A stretch of 30,645 bases of DNA from Pelargonium cotyledonis. Its lineage: Eukaryota > Streptophyta > Magnoliopsida > Geraniales > Geraniaceae. The DNA lies in NCBI GenBank assembly GCA_036897625.1, contig JAYMTA010000357.1, positions 1 through 30,645 of the forward strand, given 5' to 3'. Each line of letters opens with the position of its first letter. The first letter of the stretch is position 1. This document shows positions 19,866 through 30,645 of this stretch, in pieces. The notes beneath the pieces were generated by a model. The model was not told the DNA's origin and searched no databases. It was given only the letters and a program-made list of their open reading frames with translations. Made by a program: the position numbers and the translations under genes.

Positions 19866-20264
19866 CCCCTATGGAGAGGTTTAAATTTTCCAATTGTGGA
19901 ACGTAGTCTTGGATGCCGGCTTGCTTAGGGAAGCCTTGGCATGGTTTTGAAAAAGGACTCGATGAACCTTGTCAATGTTAACTTAGGGAGCGGGCGACTC
20001 CTGACATTTTGACACTCAGCCAAAATTTGAGTTTTGGCTCATTAGAATGAGCTCGTTTGCATAAGGCGACATTGGATCATTGGGGGCGACTAGAGTGACT
20101 TGCGAGGGGTAAGGAGAATGATGTTATTTGAAAATGACCGAAAATGACTCACACGGAAAAGAGGCGAATGGTTATGTAGGATGCCCTCACAAGGGCTTAC
20201 AAAGCAATGAGGCGAATGGTCATGGAGGATAACTAACAATGGCTCACAGAGCAAGGATACAAAT

Positions 20265-20570
20265 TACCGCGGGAATTAATATTCATGGGAATAAACCTTC
20301 ACGGGAAGGTTTATAGTCTTTTACCTTTATGGGAACGAGCCTCCAATATCTTGTACCTCCACTTGAACGAACATATGTGGCAATGAACCTTCGCAAGAAG
20401 GGGACTCCTCGGTCTTCTATCTCTGCGGGAATGAACATTCACGTGAACGGGCCTTCGCAGTCTTATACCTCCACGGGAAAGGGCATCCGCAATCTTGTAC
20501 CACCGCAGGAATAAACATCCGCGAAAACGAACCTCGACAGAATAGGCCTCCGCATGAATGACGATTAGGC
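20265..20570. repeat. Degenerate tandem array in element 2
   Basis: Repeated words cgggaatgaac, ttcacg/ttcgc, cttgtacctccac and gggcctccgc recur at irregular spacing. It is a decayed minisatellite. Confidence 0.6.
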
Positions 20571-20679
20571 TTCTTTAGATGTTTCAATTTTTTTTTTTTT
20601 TTTGTGTTTTCTTTTTCGAATCCTGTTTTTTTTTTTAAGTTGGCATAGTCCCCAAAACCCCAAGGATAACGGGGTTCAA

Positions 20680-22870
20680 ACTTGATCCATACGATTGGGT
20701 ACCACAGTCGATCCTTTGATAAATAGTGGATTAATTTTCTCATTGAAAAATGACCAGTCATAAGAATTTCAAGGAATTAAGATAGAGCCAAACTACAATG
20801 TATTACACTTATTATTTGCAGACAACGCTATCATGTTTGTTGAAGCAATACTAATAGAGGCTGAAAATATCAAAATCCTGCTCCATTGTTTCAAACTTGC
20901 ATCTGGGCTCAAAGTCAATTACAACAAATTCAAGATCATTCTCTTCGGTATCTTTGACGCTCAAGCATCTCTCTTCACTCAATCTCTTGGATGTCAAGTA
21001 GCTTTGTTGCATTTCCAATATCTTAGTTTCATGTTGAGCTAAAACCCCAAACTCAAGAAAACTTGGAAACCAATCATAAATAAATTCTGGAATAAGCTCT
21101 CCTCTTGGAAAGGAAAATGTCTATCATTGAGGGGAAGAATCGTCCTCATCAAATAAGCTCTACCCAGCCTCCCGCTATACTACATGTCCCTCTTACAGGC
21201 TCCAAAAGGTGTCATACTCAAAATGGAGAAAATCGAGAAGAAATTCATGTGGCAATCCAACCTTGATAAGAAAAGGGATTTGTAAGGTCAAATGGTCTTT
21301 AGTATGCAATGAGAATGTCAAGGGAGATCTAGGCATAAAATTTTTGACATCCATGAATCAAAGTTTATTGACAAAATAGTGGTGGAGGTTTGCCTCCTCA
21401 AACAGCTCTATTTGGAACTGCATCAAATATGGTTGGAGTTCCAATGAATGGAACCTCTCTTGCCTTTCCCACCCATCGCTCTCTCTATTTCTCAAACATA
21501 TCATGGATCTTAAAAATATAGAGGGATTCACACTTCTTTTTGGCTCATCGGGTATTCACTAGAAAATTGCAAACGGAGAACAAATTTGTTTTTGGTTGGA
21601 TACATGGTTGGGCCCCTCCTCCTTAGCTATTGTGTTCCCCAGGTCGTACTCTCTTTTGTCTCACAAGTCATGCTCGGTTTGTTGCCTTTATCCACTCATT
21701 AATTCAGAGAGCTGGTCTCTCATCTTTTGTCGTCCCCTCCTAGCATGGGAAGACGAAGTACTATCTGAGCTCTGTGCGCTGCTCTTATCGGTTACTTTCC
21801 TTTCATCAACTCTAGAACATCCATTTTGTATTCATGGTAATAAGGGAGTCTTCAGTGTTAGTAAGTGTGCCAAAAAGCCAACTCCTCCTTCCACCTCGCC
21901 AGCGGCCTTCCCATGGAAGAAACTAATCTGTATCCCGCACTTGATCCCAAAGATACAATCATTCTCTTGGCTGGCTATTCACGACTCCATCCCAACAAAA
22001 TGCTTTTTGGAAATACGAGCATTCAAATTCCTATAGCTCAATGTTTGTGTGTGTCTTATAACTTGAATTTGAAGACTTGGACCATCTTTTTGTTCATTTC
22101 GCATGGTCGTTCAAAGTTTAGGGTTCGGTTCTCTCATGGTGGGGTGTCTCGGTGGCTCTTCCATCCGCACTAGCTGATTTAATCATCCAATGGCCCTCCC
22201 TCATCAAAGGAAAACATACAAATCACATTTGGCCTCTTTTAATTCACATTTGCATATGGTTTATTTGGATTGCAAAAAACAATGCCTCTTTCAATGGCGT
22301 GTTCAAGAGTTCAGATATTAATGTTTTCTCAAAAATCACATCTCACTCTCTCAATCCTGCCTTAATCTCCATCAAAAACATAGCTCCACCCTCCGGCTGG
22401 AACTTTCAGAGCTTGAAATCCACTCCTTTTGCTTGTCTGCTTTCATGCATTCTAGTTTAATGCTTTTGCATTATTTATATTTTCTGCCCCATGCTTGGGT
22501 GCATCTTCATGAAATATTTCATCTTTTATTATAAAAAACAAGTGGAGTCGACCTATGTTATCGGGCATGACGGACGATTTCTCAATCAATATTGGAGTTG
22601 ACCTATGCTATTAGTAACAATGGCTGGTCTTAGATCAATAATGGAGTTGACACATGCTACAGGGCACCACAGTCGATTATTCAATCAATGGTGGAGTTAA
22701 CCCACGTTATCTGTCACGTCAATCGGCCTTGGCATGGAGTTACTCCACGCCTTTTGGGCGATGAAGACAATTCTTGGGAGTAATTGGTTCATTCTTTGGG
22801 GCACGACGACCAAATCTCAAGTGGATTTGATTCATGCTTTCAAGCACGAAAATCAATCCTTTGTTACTTG
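20680..22870. repeat. 49-50-bp tandem array of element 2, split by a LINE
   Basis: Units beginning gtggagttgacctatg start at 22542, 22592, 22641 and 22691, and decayed units continue to about 22870. A matching unit part (gggtaccacagtcgatc, then agtgga) lies at 20697-20730 on the other side of the inserted LINE. Confidence 0.75.
20745..22541 (+). mobile_element. 5'-truncated LINE inserted in element 2
   Basis: The + strand begins inside the reverse transcriptase: the FADD box region reads LLFADNAIMFVEA near 20805-20845, then LASGLKVNYNKFKII and an L1-type thumb region (SLRGRIVLIK). It ends with a zinc-finger/C-terminal region (IHICIWFIWIAKNNASFN, about 22228-22290) and a TAG near 22459. The last Asp of the active-site box is Asn. 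The frame is broken several times. The 3' end is an A-rich tail (ttattataaaaaacaa) at about 22526-22541. It has no RNase H domain, unlike the LINE at the right end of the window, so it is another subfamily. The 5' border is approximate. Confidence 0.78.
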
Positions 22871-22949
22871 TAAGTGTCAAGAAGGAAAGAAACTTTCATT
22901 CATTGACTAACTATATTACGATAAGGGTTACAATATATTTTTCTATATG

Positions 22950-24720
22950 AAGTACATTTTCCTATGTGGCCCTGAATTGCTCGAATTACCCCTCATTGAG
23001 CTTCTTTTCCATAAGCTTCTTGAAGTAATGGCAATTATCAATGTCGTGCCCCGTGCCCTTGTGCTGCTTGAGCCAGATTCCTCGTTGTTGGTTTTCTTTT
23101 ATCACTATGCCAATTCAGTGGGGGGATAAAATTAGTCCTACTGGGGGGCGTGTTCGATTACCTCTTCGTATGTGGTGTTGAGGGGAGTGTAGCTAGAGAC
23201 TTCTTGAATCTTTCTTTCCATGTCCATATTAGGAGCTTGGCTTGTGTCTCCACTTTTTCCTATGTCGTTGGCACGTTGGAAACTTTCAAGCATGTTTACG
23301 GGCCCAACGTGGTTGTAGGCTATGTTGAGCATCTCTTCTCATGTTTTGGGTTGAGAGCTCACAAATGTGGCATGGAGGTAGGGATTCTTGACCACACCCT
23401 AAAAGGCCATCATCACCATTTTGTTGATGGTCTCGTCATACTAATGCACGCCTTGCAGAATCTCTCCATATAATTAGCCAAGGTCTCATTAGACTCTTTC
23501 GTTATGTGAATAAGAGTGATAAAGGGCTTCAATACCCACCTTGAATAGGCGAACGCTTCAAGAACATCTCCCAAAATGTATCCATGAGGTAATGATGTCG
23601 TTGGAGAGGTTGCGATACCACTTCTAGGTCAGGCCTGTGAGGGTGCAAATGAAGATCTGGCAACACATGGCATCACAAGTAGTTTGCCAACTCATCTTCA
23701 GTTTGAAATGGGTGATGAAATCATGGCGTTGGTGAGCCCGTCGTATGTCATGTATTGGAATCAGATCATTGGGTTAATTGGAACTCTTCTCAAGGTGACA
23801 CTTAGTGGGTTGTTGCAATTAGCACATTAGGGGTCGTACCCGTTTCACTAGTGGATGCCATTTGAACCCAGAGGCATTGCATATATTCTTGTAAAGCAAC
23901 AAATGTATGTCTCTCATTGCACACTTGACTTTCCCCATGCGACTCTTCTACCTTTCTGCGCAAGGCGCGTGGGATGACATACTACCGAACCTTTGATTCG
24001 GGCTACAGAACATGTCACGATGAGGTGATATCATGTTATCTTGGTGCCTACGTTCTTGGTCCTGTGATCTAGAGACCTCGGAGTCCATATTGACAGTACA
24101 GGAGCCTCCCATCATCATGGGTTATGGGGTTGTGGCGACACTTATGGTAGCCAAAGGCTTTGACACGGGTGTGGCTGTTTAGACCACCTCGATCTTGGGT
24201 GTTGCAAATGGCTATGTGGCATTGTTTAGCAAGACCAATCCATGTTTGAAGGGAGTCTCTCTGTTCTCGTGCTTCGGGCTAGGACTAAAGGAGGAGATAG
24301 AGGTGCGCCTTGGGCAACGTGGGTTGCCAAGATGTAAGGGGTCCCATGGGAGGGGCTTTTAAGAGTTGTATCCATCACTTCAGCCACTTGCACGGTGAAT
24401 GCTTGCATGACATTAGTGAATCCCTCCATGAAGGGTGACATACTTTAGGGGGACACAACAATCATGGGGGTGGTTGCTTGGTCCCACTCTCAGGAGCCAC
24501 CTTGTACCCCGTTGTGAAGCCCATTTTCGTGGCTAAGACGTGGTCTGGTCCTGTCATCCAATTGGTCTTGGACCGGGTGGTGTGTGCAACGCGAAGACCC
24601 CATATGGCAGTTGGTTGTCATGGATGTCCACTTGTTATGGAAGAGTATTCTTGTAGTCGTCCCTTGGAGGGAAGTATTCCAATAAACCCATGTGTCCGTT
24701 GTCATACAAGGCTAGGAGAT
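22950..24720 (-). pseudogene. Fossil gag region of element 2
   Basis: A - strand gag-like relic. The part near the 5' LTR is low-complexity and unassigned. Near 23445-23490 ANYMERFCKACISM fits the gag helical domain. Near 22996-23070 the C-terminal motif KGTGHDIDNCHYFKKL lies in the same relative place as HNIEDCPVIKKAIEDL of element 1. It is broken. Confidence 0.6.
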
Positions 24721-24756
24721 GATGGCTTTCAAGTTGTTTCTTGAAAATGAAACACT

Positions 24757-25907
24757 TGATGCACTCATTTGGCCTAGGTCAAAGTAAACACACTAGAGTT
24801 GTTTGTATTCTTGTCCATGTAAATAAATGTTCTAGCCAAAATGTGCAAGTTATAAGTTCGATTTTCCAAATGTTCTCACTCCTAGTCAAGGTATCTAATC
24901 GTCTTGCCTCAAACTTGTGTTTCGCACAAGGCAACACACAAAAAACAGAGTACCTAGGGTGGTGTTTCCAGGGCGCCAATTTAGGCGTGAGAATGAGCTC
25001 TCGACTAGAATACAAGAATTCTCTATAGATTTTTAGAGAGAGAAATCTAGACAAATAAATGAAATCGCAAGATTGTGAGAATGTGAAGATCCTCATCTCT
25101 GACAAAGAGGGGATTATTTATACAATTCTATCAACTAGTGTCACATGTCAGCGTGTGATTGAATGTTGAAAGTATGGGATCCATCTAGGCTCTTTTGTGA
25201 CTTGGACTTCTTACCCTCCTCGGGCGCGTTTCTCATGCGTATTGTAAGTTCCAATTTGTCTTTCACATACAAAGGTGGTATGCTCAAGCCCTTAAAAGCC
25301 TCTTCCACATAGGGTAGCATCCTGAGGCTTCTAGAGTGTTTATAATATTGTAGCTTGTTAAGGTGGTCGGTGAGATGGAGACCTTGCGAGGGCCTTAAAG
25401 AAATGTGTTGAGCCATTGAGTGATGTCCGGAGTCAAAGAGGGTTGACCGATGGGTGTCGGGGGCACGAAACTTGATGTTTGGGCTTGAACCTACCGATGT
25501 TGTGGCATTGGGGGCTCCATGTCATGGCATTTGTATCGTTTCTATGGGGAGCTCATGCTTTGTGTGGCGTAGAAGGGTTTCCAGTTCGCTTTTCGTCCAA
25601 GGTTCAAAATGGGTAACTATAAGGCACTTGGAGTAACTCTCATATCATTGGATGCCTTCTTCATTTCGGGAAGTTATTTGAACTCTCGATCCTTCCAAGG
25701 AGTTCTTGAGGTTTTTGTTTCATCCAGGGAACTCTTGAGGTTCTCATTTCTTCTAGGGAGCTCTTCAGGTTCTCGCTTCATTTTAAAAGCTCTTGAGGAT
25801 TCCGGGTCTAAGGTAAAGTGCAGACCTTTTGTTTTGGATTAGGTTGCTCGAGTGGCATTTGGTCGTCATGTGTCACTATGACAGTCTGTTTTCCTTTTTG
25901 ATAATCA
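24757..25907 (-). repeat. 5' LTR of element 2
   Basis: Right copy, from tgatgcac (24757) to gataatca (25907). It has a TATA-like site (tataaataatcc on the - strand) near 25114-25122, matching 18551-18559 in the left copy. Confidence 0.75.
25703..25800. repeat. 29-bp tandem repeat in the right LTR of element 2
   Basis: Units start at 25703, 25733, 25762 and 25791 (period 29-30 bp), with the same word as the left LTR array. The array therefore predates insertion of the element. Confidence 0.8.
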
Positions 25908-26474
25908 ATTGTAGTTGTTCAAACTTAGAGCGAATAGTTACAAAATAATACAAGTGGAAAGTCGATGACGACAAAATTCATACATATATGTATGTTAAAG
26001 TTGGTCAGGCAACACTAGCATCACCAAGTACAATATTTTCTAGCTCTCTCATTGAAAAACTTTTCTTTTCTTATAAGTTACATAAAATCATTCTATTAAC
26101 TAATGCATATAGGAGTTAGAAGTTTAATGTTTTCCCTACTTATTCTGTGAGATTCTTACGCTTATATAAGAGTTACGAGTTCAATGTTATCTTCAATTTT
26201 TTCAATGTGAGATTCTTACACCACTTTTAAATTTTTATACATCTTCACATCATGATTTCTATATCTTTTAAATGTGAAATTTTAAAAAATTTCATATTTT
26301 ACCATTTTTATGTTTTTATATTATAATTAAATTATTTTATCTTTACTTGAACTTTTAACTTTTGTTTGATACATACATTACATGTGTGTACACACACATA
26401 TATTCTTATCGTATTTCTACTATTTTGCTTTGATATATCACAAATTTGAAGATTAAAAGAAAAGGAAATTATAG
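25908..26474. other. AT-rich spacer, nothing recognised
   Basis: Sequence between element 2 and the poly-A end of the right-hand LINE. It includes a TGTGTGTACACACACATA-like palindromic patch near 26382-26400. No gene seen. Confidence 0.5.
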
Positions 26475-26488
26475 TTTTTTTTTTTTTT
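26475..26488 (-). other. Poly-A tail of the right-hand LINE
   Basis: A run of 14 T on the + strand, directly after ttatc on the - strand. It marks the 3' end of the LINE and its - strand orientation. Confidence 0.85.
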
Positions 26489-29400
26489 GATAACTACTAG
26501 ATCCATATATAGAAACTTAAGCATACAAAGTCCAAACTTTAGAAATACCTGACCGATCTAGGCTAGCTAAACTATGGGTCCCAGCCACAACCCGTCTATT
26601 TTCCCATTTACAAAAAACCTTGCTAACCGATAATAAAATACTATGAAGGTCTTCTCTAACTGCCCAAGCATCCCTATCTTCAAAATGCAGCTGATAGAAA
26701 TCCCTGTAAACAAATAGACAGTCACTCAAGATGCCACAATTGGATAAGTTACAATAATAGATAAATTTTAAAGCGGAAAAGACGGCAAGAAGCTCAACAT
26801 GATAAGGGGGGAAGCTGCAACTGGCGAGCATAATTTGGCCATCAGTAAACCCTTGTTGTCATAAAGTTCTCATCCAATACCACTGTTATCTCTAGAGAAG
26901 GCTCCATCACAACAAATAATATATGAGAGATTTAGAGAGGAGAGGTCCTGTAACGAATTAACTCGATGCTGGGGAATTTTGCTCTTAGTTTTCTCTGATT
27001 TGCCCAATCTCCTGCTGATGACTTTCCTGATTTGGGAACTAAGGGTTTTAGATGCTTCAAAGATCTGATTCCAGTTCACCCTTGCATTCTCAATCAAAAA
27101 CTTATTTCTGGCCTTCCAGATCTCATAGGCGCAAGCAATGAAAGAAGCTAGAGAATTCCAAGAATCAAGAGAGTTCAATTGCTGACCAGGAAAACATAAA
27201 TTGATAATGTCCCAAAAGCTTCTGACATTTGAGCTTCTAATCGATAAGGCAGAGACAAACCAGACTTTCTCCGAATCACGGCATCTGAAAAACAAATGAT
27301 CTATAGTTTCTGATTCTTTGCAGCAGATTTGACAAAGACTAGAATCCCAGAGACCTCTTCTAAATAAACTAGACCCCACGGGGAGAGCTTCAACTATACA
27401 TTTTCAAGCGAAAACTTTGATATTTTCCGGCAGAGGAGCATGCCAAAGTTTCTTCCAAAAATTGCCAGTCACATTCTGATTTCCCATAAAATGAGTAGAA
27501 GAGAGCTAAGGAGATCGATTCGATAAACGGAAGGAATACCCAGATTTAACAGTATAAGAACCCGATTTAGAACCCAACCAGATAATTCTGTCCTCACTGG
27601 AACTCCATTGTAGAATAGGGCAAGAGAGAATACGAGAAGCTACCTGCTCCGGGAAACAAGCTCTCACTTTGACTTCATCCCAACATTTTCGAGTAGGGTC
27701 AATAATACCATCGATAGTAGCCAAAAAGTCAAGGTTTGAGGATGGAGTCCATTGAATAATACTTTGATCAATCCATTTATCCTTGAAAATTTCAATAGTG
27801 GCCCCCTTTCCAACTACCCATTTAGCCTGAGCTAGGATAAGATCTTTTCCTTCACAAAGTTTTTTCCAAATCCAAGAAGCTGAGGAAGGAGAAGAATGAG
27901 CTTTCCATAGAGGGCCTTTGGAACAATACTTATGGGAAAGAACCTTATAGAGGAAAGAAGATGAGTCATTTGCGATTCTCCAGAATTGGCTAGCTAAAAG
28001 ACTAATGTTAAAGCATTCCAGGTCTCTCAATCCCAAACCCCCTTCGCCTTTAGGCTTACCAAGCACCTCTTTGGAGACCTAGTGAACCTTCCTTTTACTT
28101 GGATCATTACTCCACCAGAAACGAACGATAAAACCAGACAACCAGTTCAAGAAATACTTCGGTAGCTTGTACAAAATCATAATGTAAATGGGGAGGGCAT
28201 TAAGGGTGGACTTGATAAGAGTGAGCCTGCCAGCTTGGGAGAGAGAAGCAGCTTTCCATGATGAGAGAAAAGCTTCAACTTTACTTTTTAAATAATTGTG
28301 GAGGTCTCTCCTAGATACAACTCCCAGGAAAGGAATTCCAATGTATTTGCAAGGCCGAGCGGACACTCTCATAGGGAGGATTCCTCTAAAGATCCTTGAA
28401 AGTCTCTGAGGAATATTCGGGCTGAAAAACCATTCGGATTTGGACATATTTATACTTTGACCCAACGCTACTTCATAGGATTTCAAAAGATCTTTGAGGC
28501 TCTCGCAGGAAGAAAGGGTTGATTTGAAAAAGATAAAGAGATCGTCTGCAAACAATAAATGGTTACAAGAAGGTCCACCTTTGGAAAAAGAGAGCCCAGG
28601 AATACTTGAGTTGACCATGGCTTCCTCGAGGCATCTAAAAAGAGGCTCCGCACACAGAAGGAAAAGGTAGGGAGACAAGGGGTCACCCTGCCTAAGGCCT
28701 TGACCCAGAGTGAACCAGTCAGTTCTAGATCCATTAATCAGAATGCTAAAGGAGATAGTTGAAATGCACATGGTGAATTAAGGAGATCCACTTATCAGAG
28801 AAACCCTGGGCCCTTAAAACCTCAAGAAGGTAGTCCCATCTGACCCTATCGTATGCTTTGCTAACATCCATTTTAAGGCCTGCCTTGAAGGCTCTGCCGA
28901 AAGAACTTCTCTTAATCACATGGATAGCTTCATTTGCTAGTAAGATATTATCTTGGATTCTCCTACCTGGGACAAAACCATTCTGGAACGGGGATATAAA
29001 AGAATTCATGACCAATTTAAGTCTATTGGCCAGAGCCTTAGCAATAATCTTATAAGAGACGTTACAGAGGCTAATGGGCCTGAAGTCTGAGGGAGAGGCT
29101 GGGGGATCCACTTTGGGGATGAGGGTTATCAAGGTTTTATTCAGAGACCGGAGCATCCTACCTCCATTAAGGAAGGAAAGGGTAGCTTGATGTTCCAAAA
29201 ATTTTGGTAGAAAAGGGTCGGGAAGCCATCCAGACTAGGAACTTTATTACTACCCATATCAAAGACAGCCTTTCTTATCTCTTCACTGGTGAAAGGGGCA
29301 TCCAGGGTCGCTACTTGGGTAGGGAATAACTTCCTTGAAATTGAGGAGACAAGGCGGGAGAAAGAGGCGCCTTTAGATGAATGATCCTGGGGAGGACAAT

Positions 29401-30645
29401 ACAGGTTACGGAAGTGGGAAACAAATTCTGAGCAGATCTCCTCTTGAGAGAGAAGCTAGGATCCATTAAGGGATTTGATAGCTCAAATCTTATTTTTGGC
29501 AGATCTCTTACAAACTACGAGGTGGTAATAACAGGTATTTCTGTCTCCCAGATCCATGAATCTGATTTTTGCTCTTTGCCTCCAGATTTCTTTTTCTTTA
29601 TCAAGGATTTGATCCAAGGACTCTTGAATAGATAAGGATTTGTTTATCGTATCAGGGTCAGTGGGGTTGTTGCTTAAGTGGGTCTGGACTTCTCTAAGGT
29701 CATCCATTAAGGCTTTCTTTTGGGATTTGAAGTCTCCAAAGGTATCAAATTTCCATCTCAATAGGTTTTTAGCAGTAACAGCCAACCTTCGTGGATACAG
29801 AAGAGGGGGAATCCACGAGAAGAGAAGTTCCAATTTTCTCTGACAATTTGGCTGCAACTTTTGTGGGAGGTTCATAAATCTTCAAATTTGAATTGCCTCC
29901 GGATTTAAGGAGAATGGGACAAATCTAAAAAAATGGGTGCATGGTAAGAAACGGCAATGGGTAGGGAAACCAACGTGGAGTGGGGAAAAGCAGAGCACCA
30001 ACTATCATTAGCGAAGCCTCTGTCCAGAATCTTTAACACCACATCGTCATTCGCACGCTTGTTAGTCCAAGTAAATTTAGGCCCAGATTTTCGGAGCTCC
30101 ATGAGTTTAAGGGGGTTAAGGAAGGTTTTGAAGGAAGAGGATCCATCCAGGAAGGGAGGAAGCATTTTGACCGAATTTATCGCCAGGCCTCAAAACTTGA
30201 ATAAAATCCCCAAGAAGGCAAAGTGGCTTATTTAGAGCAAGAGTTTTGGAAAGTATGGATTTCCAGACTTCATCTCTCATGCTAGTTACTGGATGGCCAT
30301 ACACTCCACCAAAACACCAAGAAAAACCCGAGGGGCTAACTACAGAGAAGAGGGCTAAGTAATTATCGATGGATAGAAGGGAGAAGGAAATGATAGATCT
30401 ACAGCCAATCCAAAGACTACCCGCATGATTAATGCTATCAATACCCCAAGAGTTAGAAAAGTTAAAGGAGGAAAGCTTGAAATTAACAGAGTCTACAGGC
30501 AGCTTGGATTCACAGAGGAAGGCAACATCAGGTTTGATTTGCCTAACCAGGTCTTTAAGATGATGAACGTGTAGGTGTAGACCCAAACCCCTACAGTTCC
30601 AGCTCAAGAAAATCATTGATCCTGTGGAGGCTGTTGTGGGACAAC
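26475..30645 (-). mobile_element. Near full-length L1-type LINE with RNase H, running off the window
   Basis: The second open frame starts at the ATG at 30616. In order: AP-endonuclease (LSWNCRGLG, LCESKL, LLGDF at 30616-30180; the C-terminal SDH box is SYH near 29950); linker (IWRQRAKIRFMDLGDRNT, about 29550); reverse transcriptase (PFTSEEIRKAVF near 29290, DFRPISLCN, KMDVSKAYDRV near 28860, GLRQGDPLSPYLF, LLFADDLF near 28545); zinc-finger region (SLCQICCKESETIDHLFF, about 27300); RNase H (IICCDGAFS about 26910, HVELLAVFSAL, LSDC). It ends with a TAA, a leader-like 3' stretch of only about 28 nt and a 14-A tail (26475-26488). It is broken by about five frame changes (near 30140, 29890, 29480-29200, 28760 and 26850) and in-frame stops at 28079, 27506 and near 27400. 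The 5' end and any first open frame lie outside. Confidence 0.9.

Larger units (their letters stand above)
18301..25907 (-). mobile_element. Fossil Ty3-type LTR element 2, gag-only, with nested LINE
   Basis: Direct repeats at about 18301-19631 and 24757-25907 enclose 5.1 kb, of which about 1.8 kb is an inserted LINE. The orientation is - strand: TATA-like sites in both LTRs, the polypurine tract beside the left LTR, and gag next to the right LTR. No pol domain is visible. Leader sequence just inside the 5' LTR (acttgaaagccatc) is shared in near-identical form with element 1, so the two are related. LTR identity looks near 70-75% by eye, so this copy is clearly older than element 1. It is broken in many places. 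Confidence 0.78.

Noticed and set aside
1-30645. tRNA, rRNA or other structured RNA genes
   Set aside because: I saw no A-box/B-box pair, rRNA block or snRNA-like segment. The only tRNA-related sequence is the TRIM primer-binding site.

Overview
The window looks like a gene-poor stretch of a flowering-plant (eudicot-like) nuclear genome. The reasons are GT-AG introns with AT-rich interiors, a plant-type TFIIIC subunit and a plant-type FAD monooxygenase, a Stowaway-type MITE, a CACTA-like terminus, a TRIM, Ty3-type gag relics and plant L1-type LINEs. I cannot name a species.

Left part (1-7350). Exons of a TFIIIC TPR subunit (GTF3C3/tau131 type) run on the + strand from 1 to 5866. They are collinear and spliced but carry several lesions, so I read the copy as a pseudogene whose 5' half lies outside the window. 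Its first visible intron holds a fossil TRIM (518-1526) and its last intron a Stowaway-type MITE (5289-5540). A decayed FAD-dependent monooxygenase (MO1-like) lies tail to tail with it on the - strand (5982-6889), and their predicted polyadenylation signals cross. A LINE RNase H fragment follows near 7140.

Middle (7350-11790). This part is AT-rich. It contains a fold-back, CACTA-like non-autonomous DNA element (about 8010-9046) and the only intact host gene I can support: a single-exon 142-codon protein on the - strand (9883-10311) with a well placed TATA box. A degenerate MITE candidate lies near 10620-10885.

Right part (11790-26475). Two related fossil LTR elements of Ty3 type both point to the - strand (about 11794-16667 and 18301-25907). 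Each has LTRs of more than 1 kb, a gag-like relic and a polypurine tract, and no recognisable pol. Both carry minisatellite arrays downstream of gag. A third gag relic lies between them, and a 5'-truncated LINE is inserted inside the second element, splitting a 50-bp tandem array.

End (26475-30645). A nearly full-length L1-type LINE on the - strand runs out of the window. It has endonuclease, reverse transcriptase, zinc-finger and RNase H regions and a poly-A tail, but is broken by several frame changes and stops.

Apart from the small gene, the window is mostly decayed host genes and nested transposable elements. I did not find evidence for a new multi-gene system. The most unusual material is the pair of gag-only elements with their private tandem arrays, and the fold-back element with palindromic subterminal motifs.
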